From assembly GCA_002748735.1 (NCBI GenBank), contig PDTC01000017.1, forward strand, positions 1 through 64,000: 64,000 bases of DNA, given 5' to 3'. This document shows, piece after piece, positions 26,289-36,200 of the stretch. The stretch's first letter is position 1; every line of letters begins with the position of its first letter. Source of the stretch: Desulfobulbus propionicus (GTDB taxonomy: Bacteria > Desulfobacterota > Desulfobulbia > Desulfobulbales > Desulfobulbaceae). A program made the position numbers and the translations under genes. Below the pieces are notes generated by a model. It saw only the letters and a program-made list of their open reading frames with translations. It was not told the DNA's origin and searched no databases.

Positions 26289-27257
26289 CTAATACAGGAG
26301 TCCAACCCGATCTCTTACCTGCTCAAGGGTTTCTGCGGCAACCGCCCGGGCCTTGACACTGCCGGCTTTAAGGATATCACGGATATCATCGGGGTGAGCT
26401 AGCAACTCCCGCCGCTTCTCCCGGGCAACCGCAAAGAATTCATCGATCAAGACAAACAGATCCTGTTTGATATACCCGTAAGCGGCTCCACCGTTCACAT
26501 AAAGGGCGTGCACCTCCGCCATCTTCTCGGGCGGAGCAAACAGCTTGAGCAGGGCGTATAGATTGCACTTTTCCGGATTTTTCGGCGCTTCCACTGGCGT
26601 GGCATCGGTCTGAATCGCCATGATCCGCTTACGCAGGGCCTTGCCCTCCATAAATAGCGGGATAGTGTTGTCGTAGCTCTTCGACATCTTCTGACCGTCC
26701 AATCCAGGGACAACGGCTGTGGCTTCACTGATGGCGGCATCGGGCAGGACAAAGGTCTCACCGAAGGTATTGTTAAACTTGATGGCAATATCGCGGGCCA
26801 CTTCAAGATGCTGCTTCTGGTCCTTACCCACAGGGACGACATGCGCCTGATACAGGAGGATATCAGCAGTCATGAGCACCGGGTAAGCAAACAGGCCATG
26901 GCTGGAGGAGAGTCCTTTAGCGACCTTGTCCTTGTAAGAGTGGCATCGCTCCAGAAGCCCCATGGGGGTGATGGTCGACAAGACCCAGCTCAGCTCACAG
27001 ACCTCGGGTACATCTGACTGTACCCAAAAGGTACATTTGTCAGGATCCAGCCCCAGGGCGAGAAAGTCGGCGGCTGCCTCCAGGGTGCCGGTGCGCAGCC
27101 GGTCGCGGTCATGCACCGAGGTGAGGGCATGGAAATCGACAATAAACACGAACAGATCGGTATCGGCCTGATGCTTGAGCATGGGCTGCATCATACCGAA
27201 ATAGTTCCCGAGGTGAAGCTGTCCTGAAGGCTGGATGCCCGAAAGTACGCGCTGCAT
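26289..27257 (-). CDS. trpS: Tryptophanyl-tRNA synthetase
   Basis: 322 residues, class I aminoacyl-tRNA synthetase of normal bacterial length. HIGH-type motif in SGIQPSGQLHLGNYFG at the N-terminus; KMSKS motif in LDGQKMSKSYDNTIPLF (about residue 195); tryptophan pocket around FVFIVDFHALTS. Complete, with an AAAGAG site before the ATG. It lies downstream of dnaK on the same strand, but an intrinsic terminator separates them. Confidence 0.96.
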   Translation of the reverse strand: MQRVLSGIQPSGQLHLGNYFGMMQPMLKHQADTDLFVFIVDFHALTSVHDRDRLRTGTLEAAADFLALGLDPDKCTFWVQSDVPEVCELSWVLSTITPMGLLERCHSYKDKVAKGLSSSHGLFAYPVLMTADILLYQAHVVPVGKDQKQHLEVARDIAIKFNNTFGETFVLPDAAISEATAVVPGLDGQKMSKSYDNTIPLFMEGKALRKRIMAIQTDATPVEAPKNPEKCNLYALLKLFAPPEKMAEVHALYVNGGAAYGYIKQDLFVLIDEFFAVAREKRRELLAHPDDIRDILKAGSVKARAVAAETLEQVRDRVGLLY

Positions 27258-27331
27258 AGTTCTCTTTGGTGGTGATTAAGAAGGGCTGACGCCCTGTTCC
27301 TGTTCGAGACCCCCTGACAGAGGGATCATCG

Positions 27332-27366
27332 AAAAAAAATGGGAGCACAGATCCCTCCGCACTCCC
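27332..27366 (-). terminator. Intrinsic terminator after dnaK
   Basis: Read leftward: gggag...ctccc stem (27366-27341) extended by G-U pairs, loop about six bases, then a run of eight T (27339-27332). It separates dnaK from trpS. Confidence 0.75.
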
Positions 27367-27397
27367 ATCATGGCTGCTTCCTGGACAATGGTACGGC

Positions 27398-29329
27398 TTA
27401 TTTCACCTCTTCGAAGTCGGCATCGACGACATCGTCATCATCCTTGCCCTTGCCTGCACCATGTTCTCCAGCACCGGTTCCGGTGCTGCCATCGCCCGCT
27501 GCCTCTCCTCCCTGGGCACCCTGGGAGGCCTGGGCATACATCAGCTCGGCGAGCTTGTGCGAGGCCTGCGTCAAGGCCTCGGTAGCGCTTTTGATGGTGT
27601 CGACGTCATCACTCTCCATCGCCTTTTTGACGTTCCCGATCTCACGCTCGACATTGCCCTTGGTTTCGGCGTCCACCTTGTCACCCAGCTCGGCCAGACT
27701 CTTCTCGGTCATGTGAACCATGGAGTCGGCATTGTTTTTAGCCTCAACCAGGCCTTTGCGCTTCTTGTCCTCCTCGGCATGCAGCTCAGCATCCTTTTTC
27801 ATCCGCTCAATCTCCTCCTCGGAAAGGCCGGAGCTGGCAGTAATACGAATGGACTGCTCTTTGCCGGTGCCCAGATCCTTGGCCGAGACATGGAGGATAC
27901 CGTTGGCATCCAGATCAAAGGTTACCTCAATCTGTGGGACACCACGGGGTGCGGCCGGAATATCGGTCAACTCGAAGCGGCCGATGGTCTTGTTATCCGG
28001 CGCCATCTCCCGCTCACCCTGGAGCACATGAATGGAGACTGCCGGCTGGTTATCAGCAGCGGTGGAGAACACCTGGCTCTTCTTGGTGGGAACAGTGGTG
28101 TTGCGGTCGATAAGCCGTGTCATAACGCCACCCAGGGTCTCAATACCCAGCGACAGCGGCGTGACATCCAGGAGCAAGACATCCTTGACATCGCCCCTGA
28201 GGACGCCGCCCTGGATGGCAGCACCGATAGCCACCACCTCGTCAGGATTCACGCCTTTGTGCGGGTCCTTCGCAAAGATCTGCTTGACCTTCTCCTGCAC
28301 CTTAGGCATACGGGTCATGCCGCCCACCAGGATGACTTCGTCAATGTCAGCGGCATTAAGGCCGGCATCCTGCAGGGCGGTCTTACAGGGCCCCTGGGTA
28401 CGGTCAATGAGGTCCTCGACCAGACCTTCGAGCTTGGCACGACTCAGCTTGACATTTAAGTGTTTGGGGCCCGAGGCATCTGCCGTGATAAACGGCAGAT
28501 TAATATCGGTTTCCAGGGCTGAGGACAGCTCTTTTTTGGCTTTTTCCGCCTCTTCTTTAAGGCGCTGAAGGGCCATCTTGTCGCCACGCAGATCAATGCC
28601 CTGCTCGCGCTTGAACTCATCGGCCAGCCAGTTGACGATCCGCATATCAAAATCTTCGCCGCCAAGGAAGGTGTCACCGTTGGTGGATTTAACCTCGAAA
28701 ACACCGTCCCCGATTTCGAGGATGGAGACATCAAAGGTGCCACCACCGAGGTCAAAAACCGCGATCTTCTCCTCACCTTTCTTGTCAAGCCCGTAGGCCA
28801 GTGACGCGGCTGTGGGCTCGTTGATGATGCGCTGTACGTTAAGGCCGGCAATCTTTCCGGCATCCTTGGTGGCCTGACGCTGGGCATCGTTGAAGTATGC
28901 CGGCACGGTGACCACGGCATCGGTGACGGTCTCACCAAGGTACTCCTCGGCGGTCTGCTTCATCTTGGTGAGGATCATCGCCGAAATCTCGGCGGCAGAG
29001 TAGGTCTTGCCCTCCACCTCAACCACGGCATCACCATCAGGACCTTCAACGATCTTGAACGGGCTGACCTCAACGGATTTCTTCACCTCCGGGTCGGTAA
29101 ACTTACGACCAATAAGGCGCTTGATAGCAAAAAGGGTCCGGGTCGGGTTAGTGACAGCCTGCCGCTTGGCGACCTGGCCCACCAGCCGCTCGCCACCGTC
29201 ATTGAAGGCGACGATCGACGGTGTTGTCCTGTTACCTTCAGTGTTCTCAATAACCTTGGGATCTCCACCCTCCATAATGGCAACACACGAGTTGGTTGTT
29301 CCCAGGTCGATACCTATGATTTTTGACAT
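27398..29329 (-). CDS. dnaK: Chaperone Hsp70
   Basis: 643 residues, full length. Nucleotide domain with [49 protein letters not shown]-type block ([16 protein letters not shown]) and [14 protein letters not shown]; linker [13 protein letters not shown]; substrate domain; lid; acidic C-terminal tail with [14 protein letters not shown]. It folds proteins with GrpE and DnaJ. The order is grpE then dnaK (109-bp gap). dnaJ and hrcA are not adjacent. A J-domain protein of another type lies at 8.2-9.2 kb. Confidence 0.98.
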   Translation of the reverse strand: MSKIIGIDLGTTNSCVAIMEGGDPKVIENTEGNRTTPSIVAFNDGGERLVGQVAKRQAVTNPTRTLFAIKRLIGRKFTDPEVKKSVEVSPFKIVEGPDGDAVVEVEGKTYSAAEISAMILTKMKQTAEEYLGETVTDAVVTVPAYFNDAQRQATKDAGKIAGLNVQRIINEPTAASLAYGLDKKGEEKIAVFDLGGGTFDVSILEIGDGVFEVKSTNGDTFLGGEDFDMRIVNWLADEFKREQGIDLRGDKMALQRLKEEAEKAKKELSSALETDINLPFITADASGPKHLNVKLSRAKLEGLVEDLIDRTQGPCKTALQDAGLNAADIDEVILVGGMTRMPKVQEKVKQIFAKDPHKGVNPDEVVAIGAAIQGGVLRGDVKDVLLLDVTPLSLGIETLGGVMTRLIDRNTTVPTKKSQVFSTAADNQPAVSIHVLQGEREMAPDNKTIGRFELTDIPAAPRGVPQIEVTFDLDANGILHVSAKDLGTGKEQSIRITASSGLSEEEIERMKKDAELHAEEDKKRKGLVEAKNNADSMVHMTEKSLAELGDKVDAETKGNVEREIGNVKKAMESDDVDTIKSATEALTQASHKLAELMYAQASQGAQGGEAAGDGSTGTGAGEHGAGKGKDDDDVVDADFEEVK

Positions 29330-29439
29330 GATATATTCTCCTCTCTCCTGTAATGAAAACCAGTTCTCAGATTATCTGTATCTTCTTAACTCTTACCGAA
29401 ATGCAGACGTTCTTTCACACCTCAACAGGTGCTCTCCAA

Positions 29440-30006
29440 TCATTCTCCTGCAGGACCACTGGAGACCACCACCTGGGCATGCCGCAGCACCCGGTCCTTA
29501 AACATATATCCCCTGGCATACTCCTTGAGCACATGGTTGGCAGGTATCTCATCACTGGCCTCCATGGTCAGGGCATCGTGTTCGTCAGGATTAAACGGCT
29601 GGCCAACTGCGGTCAACGGTGCCACCTCATAACGTTCGAGGGTACTGACCAGCCCCTTGCGGGTCAGGTCGAGCCCTTCGAGCATGGCCTCAAGTTTCTG
29701 GCTGGTATCAGCGCTTGCCGCCTTTCCCTGCTCAACGGCACGGTCCAGGTTATCCAGGGTGGTCAGCAGATCCTTGAGGATTGCCTCACCGGCGTATTTG
29801 AGCAACCTGCTCCGCTCACGCTCCATCCGCTTCTTGTAATTTTCAAATTCAGCAGCGACACGCAGCAGTCGATCCTTGGTTTCAGCCAGCTCTTCTGCCG
29901 CAGTTGGCGTAGCCTCGACTGTCGGTTCTTCACTGCCCTGCTGCTCGTCTCCCCCTGAGACTTCCTGCTCCTCTTCGGGATTGCCCTCCCTTACCTCGTC
30001 AACCAC
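29440..30006 (-). CDS. grpE: Nucleotide exchange factor GrpE
   Basis: 188 residues. Releases ADP from DnaK. An acidic N-terminal tail, a long coiled coil (RLLRVAAEFENYKKRMERER), then the beta domain with GYMFKDRVLRHAQVVVS near the end, characteristic of GrpE. Starts at GTG 30006, five bases after GGAGG; no in-frame ATG is nearby. Located 109 bp upstream of dnaK on the same strand. A perfect TTGACA box lies about 110 bp upstream. Confidence 0.95.
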   Translation of the reverse strand: MVDEVREGNPEEEQEVSGGDEQQGSEEPTVEATPTAAEELAETKDRLLRVAAEFENYKKRMERERSRLLKYAGEAILKDLLTTLDNLDRAVEQGKAASADTSQKLEAMLEGLDLTRKGLVSTLERYEVAPLTAVGQPFNPDEHDALTMEASDEIPANHVLKEYARGYMFKDRVLRHAQVVVSSGPAGE

Positions 30007-30090
30007 GACGACCTCCTGATCTTAGCCACTATCTTTTTGTTTCAGCATTTCCATGAGGAATCGCACCACGCATGCTCAAATCTGCTGGCA

Positions 30091-30119
30091 ACGTTAAGTA
30101 TGGGGTTTTCCGGTGTCAA
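30091..30119 (-). promoter_or_regulatory. Predicted promoter for grpE-dnaK
   Basis: Read leftward: -35 TTGACA (30119-30114), 17-bp spacer, -10-like TAACGT (30096-30091). No CIRCE element (TTAGCACTC-N9-GAGTGCTAA) is present, in keeping with the absence of hrcA. A CCCCAT sequence inside the spacer recalls a sigma-32 -10 box, but the spacing to a CTTGA box is too short. Confidence 0.45.
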
Positions 30120-30535
30120 GGGAGGGTTCAGGGAAATGGGACGAAAGGACAAGAACGGGGAGAAAGAATATCTGTGACGGCTACTGGCAGCGCAAAAGAT
30201 GTAGAAGAACTCTCTGTCCCGACGAGCTTTCCGGCAACACTGGCCTCATCTTGATCAACAGGGCCACCCGGCAGTTAAGCCTTTGTGAGAAGAGCTGCGG
30301 CCGCAGTAGTTGACAACAGCGGCGGGAATAAAATTCCTTACGCATGATCACACCCGCATTCGAGCAGATAACGGAACTGTTGATCACGGCCTCTAGGCGA
30401 CCTTGGGGAGAACGCTGGCTAAGGGTAACCGCTAGTTCTCCCCTCCTTCCTGCTTTCTCGCCAAAGGAAACCTACACGACGATGCTGTTTACGTGTTCCC
30501 CTGCCTTCGACGGTGGCATCAGTACGATACTTCTC
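30120..30535. other. Intergenic region with a strong hairpin downstream of the NtrC-type gene
   Basis: About 415 bp without a convincing gene. A hairpin with 9-bp perfect arms (ggggagaac 30405-30413, gttctcccc 30435-30443) and imperfect inner pairing could end the NtrC-type transcript, though no T-run follows. The ORFs here look like chance. Confidence 0.4.
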
Positions 30536-31903
30536 TCAGTTTGTGCCGGATTCCTCGGCAGCATAGGTCTTGAGCTTGTTCAACAGGGTTTTTCTGGTTA
30601 TCTGCAGACGGCGTGCAGCCTCGCTGCGGTTCCCGCCCGTCTCTTCCAGGGTCTGAAGGATGAGCGCCTTTTCCGCCTCCTTAAGCGTTGCCGGCCGTCC
30701 TGTCTCCACAGGCGCGTTACGACCAGCCCATTCGAGAATGGTGAGTGGCAGGTTTTCCACGTCCAGATACTCGCCGCGCATGAGAATAACGCCGCGCTCC
30801 ATGCAGTGTTCCAGCTCCCGGATATTACCTGGCCAGGGATAACGGTTGAGCAGATCCATGCATTCAGGAGTAATGCCTGTGACCTGACGGTTATTCTGTG
30901 CCGCGAACCGGGACAGGAAGAACTCGGCCAGCAGGGGAACATCTCCCTGTCGATCACGTAGATTCGGAACAACCAGGGAAACAACGTTGAGCCGGTAAAA
31001 GAGATCCTCACGAAACCGCCCCGCTGCCACCTCCTCTCTGAGTATCCGGTTAGTGGCGGCAATAATCCGAACATCGACCTGCAGGGTTTCCTGACCGCCG
31101 ACCCGTTCCAGTTCGTGTTCCTGGAGCACCCGCAGCAGTTTGGCCTGCATGGCCGCTGACATCTCCCCCACCTCATCGAGGAAAAGGGTTCCTCCCTGGG
31201 CCTGGATAAACCGGCCCTCCCGGCGTCGATCCGCACCGGTAAAGGCGCCGCGCTCATGGCCGAACAGTTCCGATTCCAGCAGTGATTCAGCAAGGACCGC
31301 GCAGTTGACCTTGACAAGGGGGCCCTTCCTGCGGCGGCTGTTTTCGTGCAGGGCGGTTGCCACCAGCTCTTTGCCGGTACCGGATTCACCGCTCACCAGC
31401 ACCGTTGCCTCGGTGGGCGCCACCTGCAAAATGACGTTCCACAGATCCCGCATGACCGTGGAGCGACCGACCAGCCGTTCGCCACCCACCTGAGGCTCGG
31501 GGGTGACCGTATCCTCCACCGTATCCTGCAGGTGCCCCATGGCATTTTCCATAACCTGACGGAGGCGGTCAAAGTCGAGCGGTTTGGTCAGGTAATCACG
31601 GGCACCAAGTTTCATGGCCTCAACAGCAGAGTCCACCGAGGAGTAAGCGGTCATGATAACAACAGGAATGGCCGGATTGACCGACTGAATCTTCTCCATA
31701 GCCTCAACACCGTCCATACCCGCCATGCGAACGTCCATAAGGATGGCGTCGTACGGTCCGGCCTCGGCCATGCTCACGGCCGCGGCACCATCACTGGCCT
31801 CTTCGGTTCGCCACCCCCACTCTTTGAAAAGAGCGTTTAAGGTAAAACGGTGTACAGGTTCGTCATCAACGATGAGAATGCGCGGCGTCTCCTGATTGTC
31901 CAC
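30536..31903 (-). CDS. Sigma-54-dependent response regulator (NtrC family)
   Basis: 455 residues. Receiver (about 1-125: ILIVDDEPVHR, phospho-acceptor in AILMDVRMAGMDG, Lys in YLTKPLDFDR), AAA+ domain (Walker A GESGTGKEL, sigma-54 contact loop GAFTGADRR, Walker B LFLDEVGEM), and a C-terminal Fis-type helix-turn-helix (LILQTLEETGGNRSEAARRL). It activates sigma-54 promoters when phosphorylated. Starts at GTG 31903. No partner kinase is adjacent; the nearest kinase of the matching NtrB-like type is at 52-54 kb. The targets are not evident. Divergent from rlmD. Confidence 0.93.
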   Translation of the reverse strand: MDNQETPRILIVDDEPVHRFTLNALFKEWGWRTEEASDGAAAVSMAEAGPYDAILMDVRMAGMDGVEAMEKIQSVNPAIPVVIMTAYSSVDSAVEAMKLGARDYLTKPLDFDRLRQVMENAMGHLQDTVEDTVTPEPQVGGERLVGRSTVMRDLWNVILQVAPTEATVLVSGESGTGKELVATALHENSRRRKGPLVKVNCAVLAESLLESELFGHERGAFTGADRRREGRFIQAQGGTLFLDEVGEMSAAMQAKLLRVLQEHELERVGGQETLQVDVRIIAATNRILREEVAAGRFREDLFYRLNVVSLVVPNLRDRQGDVPLLAEFFLSRFAAQNNRQVTGITPECMDLLNRYPWPGNIRELEHCMERGVILMRGEYLDVENLPLTILEWAGRNAPVETGRPATLKEAEKALILQTLEETGGNRSEAARRLQITRKTLLNKLKTYAAEESGTN

Positions 31904-31994
31904 AATAGTTCCTGTTGTTAACGCTGTTGGTTTTCGGGAAATTTGGTGCTATGTACACAGAACGCATCGTAGCACTGGACACCCCTTCGTGCAA

Positions 31995-33275
31995 ATGGAA
32001 CATGAAATAGTCATAAAAAAAATAATTCCGGGAGGTTCCGGGCTTGGCCACCTCAACGACGGCAAGGTCTGCCTGGTAGATCACGTCCTTCCTGGCGAGG
32101 CTGTACGGGTGCAGACAACCTCTTGCCAGCGCGGCTACGACCGGGGTGTTGTCAGCGAGATCATCGAGGCATCGCCACTGCGGGTACGTCCGCCATGCCC
32201 CTGGTACGGCAGCTGCGGCGGCTGCGACTTCCAGCACATCGATCCTGTGGCCCAGTTGCACATCAAAGAAGAAATCCTCCGGGAGACACTCACCCGCCAG
32301 GGACCGGCCCCTGCTCTTCCTGCCCTTTCTTCTGCCCTGCCTTCACCCGCACTGTTCGGGTATCGCCATCGCCTCCTGCTCCATGTTGACCGGCGACAAC
32401 GTCTTGGCCTCTACAGGGCCGGGAGCAACCAGGTCGTGGAGATAGAGCACTGTGCCATTGTCACCCCGGGTATCAACAGGGTCCTGGCAGCGCTCCGCGA
32501 TAACGATGCCCCTGGGCTGCCATCCTGGTGTCGTAACCTGGAAATCCTGCAGTCACCCGCCGATGGCAGGACATTTCTGGTGCTGCATCGACGCGGCCAC
32601 AGACAGGGCCGGATACCGGAGCGGTTCACGGCTTGGGCGTGCGGGGTGGTCAACGGCCTCTTCTGTCCCGGAACCTTCGCCATGGACGATGCCCCTGCCG
32701 AGCTGCGCCAGAGGTTCTGTTTTGCCAGCCTCGACTACCAGTTACACTGGAATCCTGGCTGTTTTTTCCAGAGCAACGCCCGGCACAACGAAAATCTGGT
32801 GGAGCTCGCAGTTCGCCTTGCCGGAAATATCGACGACACTAGGGTGCTGGATCTTTTCTGTGGCATGGGTAATTTCTCGGTTCCTCTGGCCCTCAGCGGT
32901 GCCCGGGTCACCGGCATCGAGCACAACCACCACGCCATTGCCCGGGCAAGAGACAATACCGCACGCCTTGCGGTGCATGCGCGGTTCCTTGCCACTGATA
33001 CTGCCGCCTTTCTCGACAATCCGACTGGCACCTCCTTTGATTTCGTGCTGTTGGATCCTCCACGTGCCGGCCTCACAGGCGGGGCAGACAGCGCCAGAGC
33101 CCTGGCCGCTCTGGGAGCCCATCACATCCTCTACATCTCCTGCGATCCCGCTACCCTGGGCCGTGACCTCAAACTGCTGCACACCCACCGCTACCAGATG
33201 GTTTCGGTCAACCTCGTCGACATGTTTCCCCACACCCACCACATTGAGGCAGTGGTACTTCTGGAAAAAAATTGA
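31995..33275 (+). CDS. 23S rRNA (uracil-5-)-methyltransferase, iron-sulfur RlmD/RlmCD type
   Basis: About 426 residues. TRAM-like N-terminal part (GGSGLGHLNDGKVCLVDHVL), a [4Fe-4S] cluster motif CPWYGSCGGCDFQH (with a further Cys upstream in the family), a SAM fold (VLDLFCGMGNFSVPL), LLDPPRAG, and catalytic Cys in YISCDPATLGRDL. It makes 5-methyluridine in rRNA. I chose the ATG at 31995 over the longer frame from 31896, since family homology begins there. Divergent from the NtrC-type regulator. Which uridine it modifies (RlmD, RlmC or both) cannot be told. Confidence 0.88.
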   Translation: MEHEIVIKKIIPGGSGLGHLNDGKVCLVDHVLPGEAVRVQTTSCQRGYDRGVVSEIIEASPLRVRPPCPWYGSCGGCDFQHIDPVAQLHIKEEILRETLTRQGPAPALPALSSALPSPALFGYRHRLLLHVDRRQRLGLYRAGSNQVVEIEHCAIVTPGINRVLAALRDNDAPGLPSWCRNLEILQSPADGRTFLVLHRRGHRQGRIPERFTAWACGVVNGLFCPGTFAMDDAPAELRQRFCFASLDYQLHWNPGCFFQSNARHNENLVELAVRLAGNIDDTRVLDLFCGMGNFSVPLALSGARVTGIEHNHHAIARARDNTARLAVHARFLATDTAAFLDNPTGTSFDFVLLDPPRAGLTGGADSARALAALGAHHILYISCDPATLGRDLKLLHTHRYQMVSVNLVDMFPHTHHIEAVVLLEKN

Positions 33276-33300
33276 CACACGTGGGACAACAAACTACATA
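33272..33300 (+). promoter_or_regulatory. Predicted promoter for lysS
   Basis: TTGACA (33272-33277) overlaps the rlmD stop codon; 17-bp spacer; TACATA as -10 (33295-33300). It faces lysS, whose start is about 150 bp downstream. Confidence 0.5.
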
Positions 33301-33453
33301 TACTGTTTTTTACACGTGTTACCTTTCGCGGTGAATGAGCTCCACGGCTCTGTTGCTTTTTTGGACGTGAGCGGAGCCCCTTGACCCTTTACTTACAATC
33401 GCAATACCTTTGGCCGCGATGCCTGCGCACGCGGTACCCTGAGTAGCAATTCC

Positions 33454-34953
33454 ATGGAACCGACAAGCAACATACTGAAGCAGCGCCTGGAAAAGGCCAA
33501 AAATCTTGCCAGCGAAGGGGTCAACCTGTTCAGCAACACCTTCAAATCCCCCCGGCCCATCGCCGAGATTCTCCCCCATGCCAAAACACTGGCCCCTGAA
33601 GAACACTTAAACGACGGGCAGAAGTACCGCATTGCCGGACGAATCATGTCCATGCGAAAATTTGGCAAGGCCGCCTTTTTTCATCTTCAGGACAGCAGCG
33701 CCACCATGCAGGTCTATGCCCGCCGTGACCTGCTTGGTGAAGAGACGTTCAAGCTCTTCAAGAAATGGGATGTGGGCGATATTGTCGGGGTGCATGGCGG
33801 CCTGTTCAAGACCAAGACCGGTGAACCGTCGCTGGAAGCGGCAGCACTCCATATGATCACCAAGTCTCTGCGGCCCCTGCCGGAAAAATTTCACGGACTC
33901 ACCGATGTGGAGACCCGCTACCGGCAACGCTACGTTGACCTGATCGTCAACCCCGAGGTCCGCGAGACCTTCCGGCAACGGGTGGAGATCATCCGCCAGA
34001 TCCGTGACTTCCTTGCCAACCGCGGCTTCATGGAGGTGGAGACACCCATGATGCAGCCCGTGCCTGGCGGCGCCACAGCCAAACCCTTCAAAACGCACCA
34101 CAACGCCCTCTCCATGGACCTTTACCTGCGCATCGCCCCGGAGCTTTACCTGAAAAGGCTCCTGGTGGGCGGGTTCGAACGCGTTTTTGAAATCAACCGC
34201 AACTTCAGAAACGAAGGACTCTCGACCCGACACAACCCTGAGTTCACCATGCTGGAGTTCTATCAGGCCTACGCCACCTACCACGACCTGATGGACCTCA
34301 CCGAGGAGATGATCTCCTGGCTGGCCGAGGAGGTGACCGGCTCCATGCAGATAACCTATCAGACACAGCCCATCGACATGACTCCACCCTGGCAACGCTA
34401 TACCATGGACGAGTCTCTCGTGCGGGTGGCCGGCATCTCCCCGGAGGTCCTGGCCAACGACCAGCAGCTCTTTAAGATGGTAAAGAGTCGTGGTATTGAA
34501 CTGCCGCCAGAGGCTGGAGCGGGCAAGGCCAAGACCGAGCTTTTCGAGCTGCTGGTCGAGGACAAGCTGATCAACCCGACCTTCATCACCAGTTACCCCA
34601 CCGAGGTCTCGCCATTGGCGCGGCGCAACCAGGAGGATCCCGGCATCACCGACCGGTTCGAGCTGTTCATTGCCGGACGCGAGATCGCCAACGCCTTCTC
34701 GGAGCTTAACGACCCCCTGGATCAGCGCAAACGCTTCGAACGACAGATCGCTGAGCGGGGCGAAGACGACGAGATCCATCCAGAGCTGGATCTCGACTAT
34801 CTGCGGGCCCTGGAGTACGGGATGCCGCCTGCTGCTGGTGAAGGTATCGGCATTGACCGGCTGGTTATGCTGTTGACCGACGCACCATCGATCCGTGACG
34901 TCATCCTCTTCCCTCACCTCAAACCGGAGCACGGCGACCAGAAGGAGGGCTGA
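33454..34953 (+). CDS. lysS: Lysyl-tRNA synthetase (class II)
   Basis: 499 residues. N-terminal OB-fold anticodon-binding domain (YRIAGRIMSMRKFGKAAFFHL), then the class II core: motif 1 around VRETFRQRVEIIRQIRDFL and FMEVETPMM, motif 2 FEINRNFRNEGLSTRHNPEF, motif 3 GIGIDRLVMLLTD. Complete and standard in length. The first gene of a rightward run with lolC and lolD, 26 bp before lolC. Confidence 0.97.
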   Translation: MEPTSNILKQRLEKAKNLASEGVNLFSNTFKSPRPIAEILPHAKTLAPEEHLNDGQKYRIAGRIMSMRKFGKAAFFHLQDSSATMQVYARRDLLGEETFKLFKKWDVGDIVGVHGGLFKTKTGEPSLEAAALHMITKSLRPLPEKFHGLTDVETRYRQRYVDLIVNPEVRETFRQRVEIIRQIRDFLANRGFMEVETPMMQPVPGGATAKPFKTHHNALSMDLYLRIAPELYLKRLLVGGFERVFEINRNFRNEGLSTRHNPEFTMLEFYQAYATYHDLMDLTEEMISWLAEEVTGSMQITYQTQPIDMTPPWQRYTMDESLVRVAGISPEVLANDQQLFKMVKSRGIELPPEAGAGKAKTELFELLVEDKLINPTFITSYPTEVSPLARRNQEDPGITDRFELFIAGREIANAFSELNDPLDQRKRFERQIAERGEDDEIHPELDLDYLRALEYGMPPAAGEGIGIDRLVMLLTDAPSIRDVILFPHLKPEHGDQKEG

Positions 34954-34979
34954 GCCCTTCTCCCTGGTCCCCCACACCC

Positions 34980-36200
34980 ATGACCTTTGAATGGTTTGTC
35001 AGCCTCCGTTATCTCCGAGCCAAGCGACGGCAGAAGTTCATCAGCCTGATCACACTGATCTCCATCCTCGGTGTGGCACTCGGAGTACTGGCACTGATCG
35101 TGGTACTATCAGTGTACACCGGCTTTACCGAAGGGCTGCGGGATCAGATTATCGGCATTAACGGTCACGGGCTGGTGCAGCGTTACGGTGGTCCTATTGA
35201 TACACCGGACGCCGTCCTTGCAAAGGTTGAGGCAACCGACGGTGTTGTCGCTGCCATGCCCTATATCCATGCCCAGGCATTGATTGCCTCCAGCTTTGCC
35301 TCCACCGGTGTTGCTCTTCGCGGCATTGCACCGGTCAGCGCTGCCAAGGTCCTGACGCTCGGTGCTAAAATCATCAGCGGCAACCTGGGTGACCTGACGC
35401 ACAATACCCCCGGTACGATCGTCCTTGGTAAGGACCTTGCCGGACAGCTGCGGGTGAACACCGGTGACAAGATACGCCTCATCTCCCCCAATGGCCCGCT
35501 TTCCCCCATGGGGGTGCTCCCCAAGGTTCGCACCTGCCTGGTGGTGGGTATCTTTGCCACCGGTATGTACGAGTATGATTCGACCATGGGCTTTACCAGC
35601 CTGGAGACGGCCCGCAGCCTCACTGCCATGAACAACGGCATTCACGGGGTGGAATTCCGGGTGGCTGACGTCGATCATGCCGACGACGTTGCCAGAGCTG
35701 TCCAGGCCAATGTCGGCCGCGAGTACCTGGTGCGCGACTGGATGCAGATCAACCAGAACCTGTTTGCCGCCCTCAAGCTGGAAAAGGCTGGCATCTTCAT
35801 CGCCCTGGACCTGATTACCCTGGTGGCCGCCCTCAATATCATCAGTGCCTTGATCATGATGGTCATGGAAAAAAACCGCGACATCGCCATCCTCAAATCC
35901 ATGGGGGCAACTACCCGCTCGATCATGAAGATCTTTTTTTATCAGGGCGCGGTGATCGGTATCCTTGGCACCACCTTGGGAGTGCTCGGGGGGCTGAGCC
36001 TCTGCGCTATCCTCAAGCGCTACAAGATCATTGAGCTGCCCAGCAATGTCTATCCCATGTCGACCATGCCGATAAAGGTGGTGGCCACGGATGTGGGAGT
36101 GATCGCCCTGTCAGCACTCTTCATTGCCCTGGCCGCCACCCTGTATCCCTCCTGGAAGGCATCACGGGTGCGGCCTGCCGAGGCGTTGACCTATGAATAG
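34980..36200 (+). CDS. lolC: Lipoprotein-releasing ABC transporter permease (LolC/LolE type)
   Basis: 406 residues. N-terminal FVSLRYLRAKRRQKFISLITLISILGVALG is typical of LolC/E: a basic stretch and the first membrane helix. A periplasmic domain of about 230 residues follows, then three membrane helices (about 275-300, 325-350, 370-395), with EKNRDIAILKSMGA at the coupling loop. With LolD it extracts lipoproteins from the inner membrane for transfer to LolA. One permease gene only, so the complex is likely a homodimer (LolF-like). It overlaps lolD by 8 bp. Confidence 0.92.
   Translation: MTFEWFVSLRYLRAKRRQKFISLITLISILGVALGVLALIVVLSVYTGFTEGLRDQIIGINGHGLVQRYGGPIDTPDAVLAKVEATDGVVAAMPYIHAQALIASSFASTGVALRGIAPVSAAKVLTLGAKIISGNLGDLTHNTPGTIVLGKDLAGQLRVNTGDKIRLISPNGPLSPMGVLPKVRTCLVVGIFATGMYEYDSTMGFTSLETARSLTAMNNGIHGVEFRVADVDHADDVARAVQANVGREYLVRDWMQINQNLFAALKLEKAGIFIALDLITLVAALNIISALIMMVMEKNRDIAILKSMGATTRSIMKIFFYQGAVIGILGTTLGVLGGLSLCAILKRYKIIELPSNVYPMSTMPIKVVATDVGVIALSALFIALAATLYPSWKASRVRPAEALTYE

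Noticed and set aside
27461-28459. 332-residue plus-strand ORF
   Set aside because: Antisense to dnaK; a known type of artefact opposite dnaK genes.
30091-30119. Sigma-32 heat-shock promoter for grpE
   Set aside because: CCCCAT is present, but only 8 bases separate it from a CTTGAC box, far short of the usual spacing.
30344-30961. 205-residue plus-strand ORF
   Set aside because: Most of it is antisense to the NtrC-type regulator; no domain or ribosome site.
33607-34977. 456-residue minus-strand ORF
   Set aside because: Exactly antisense to lysS, which is certain; a long shadow caused by GC-rich codon bias.
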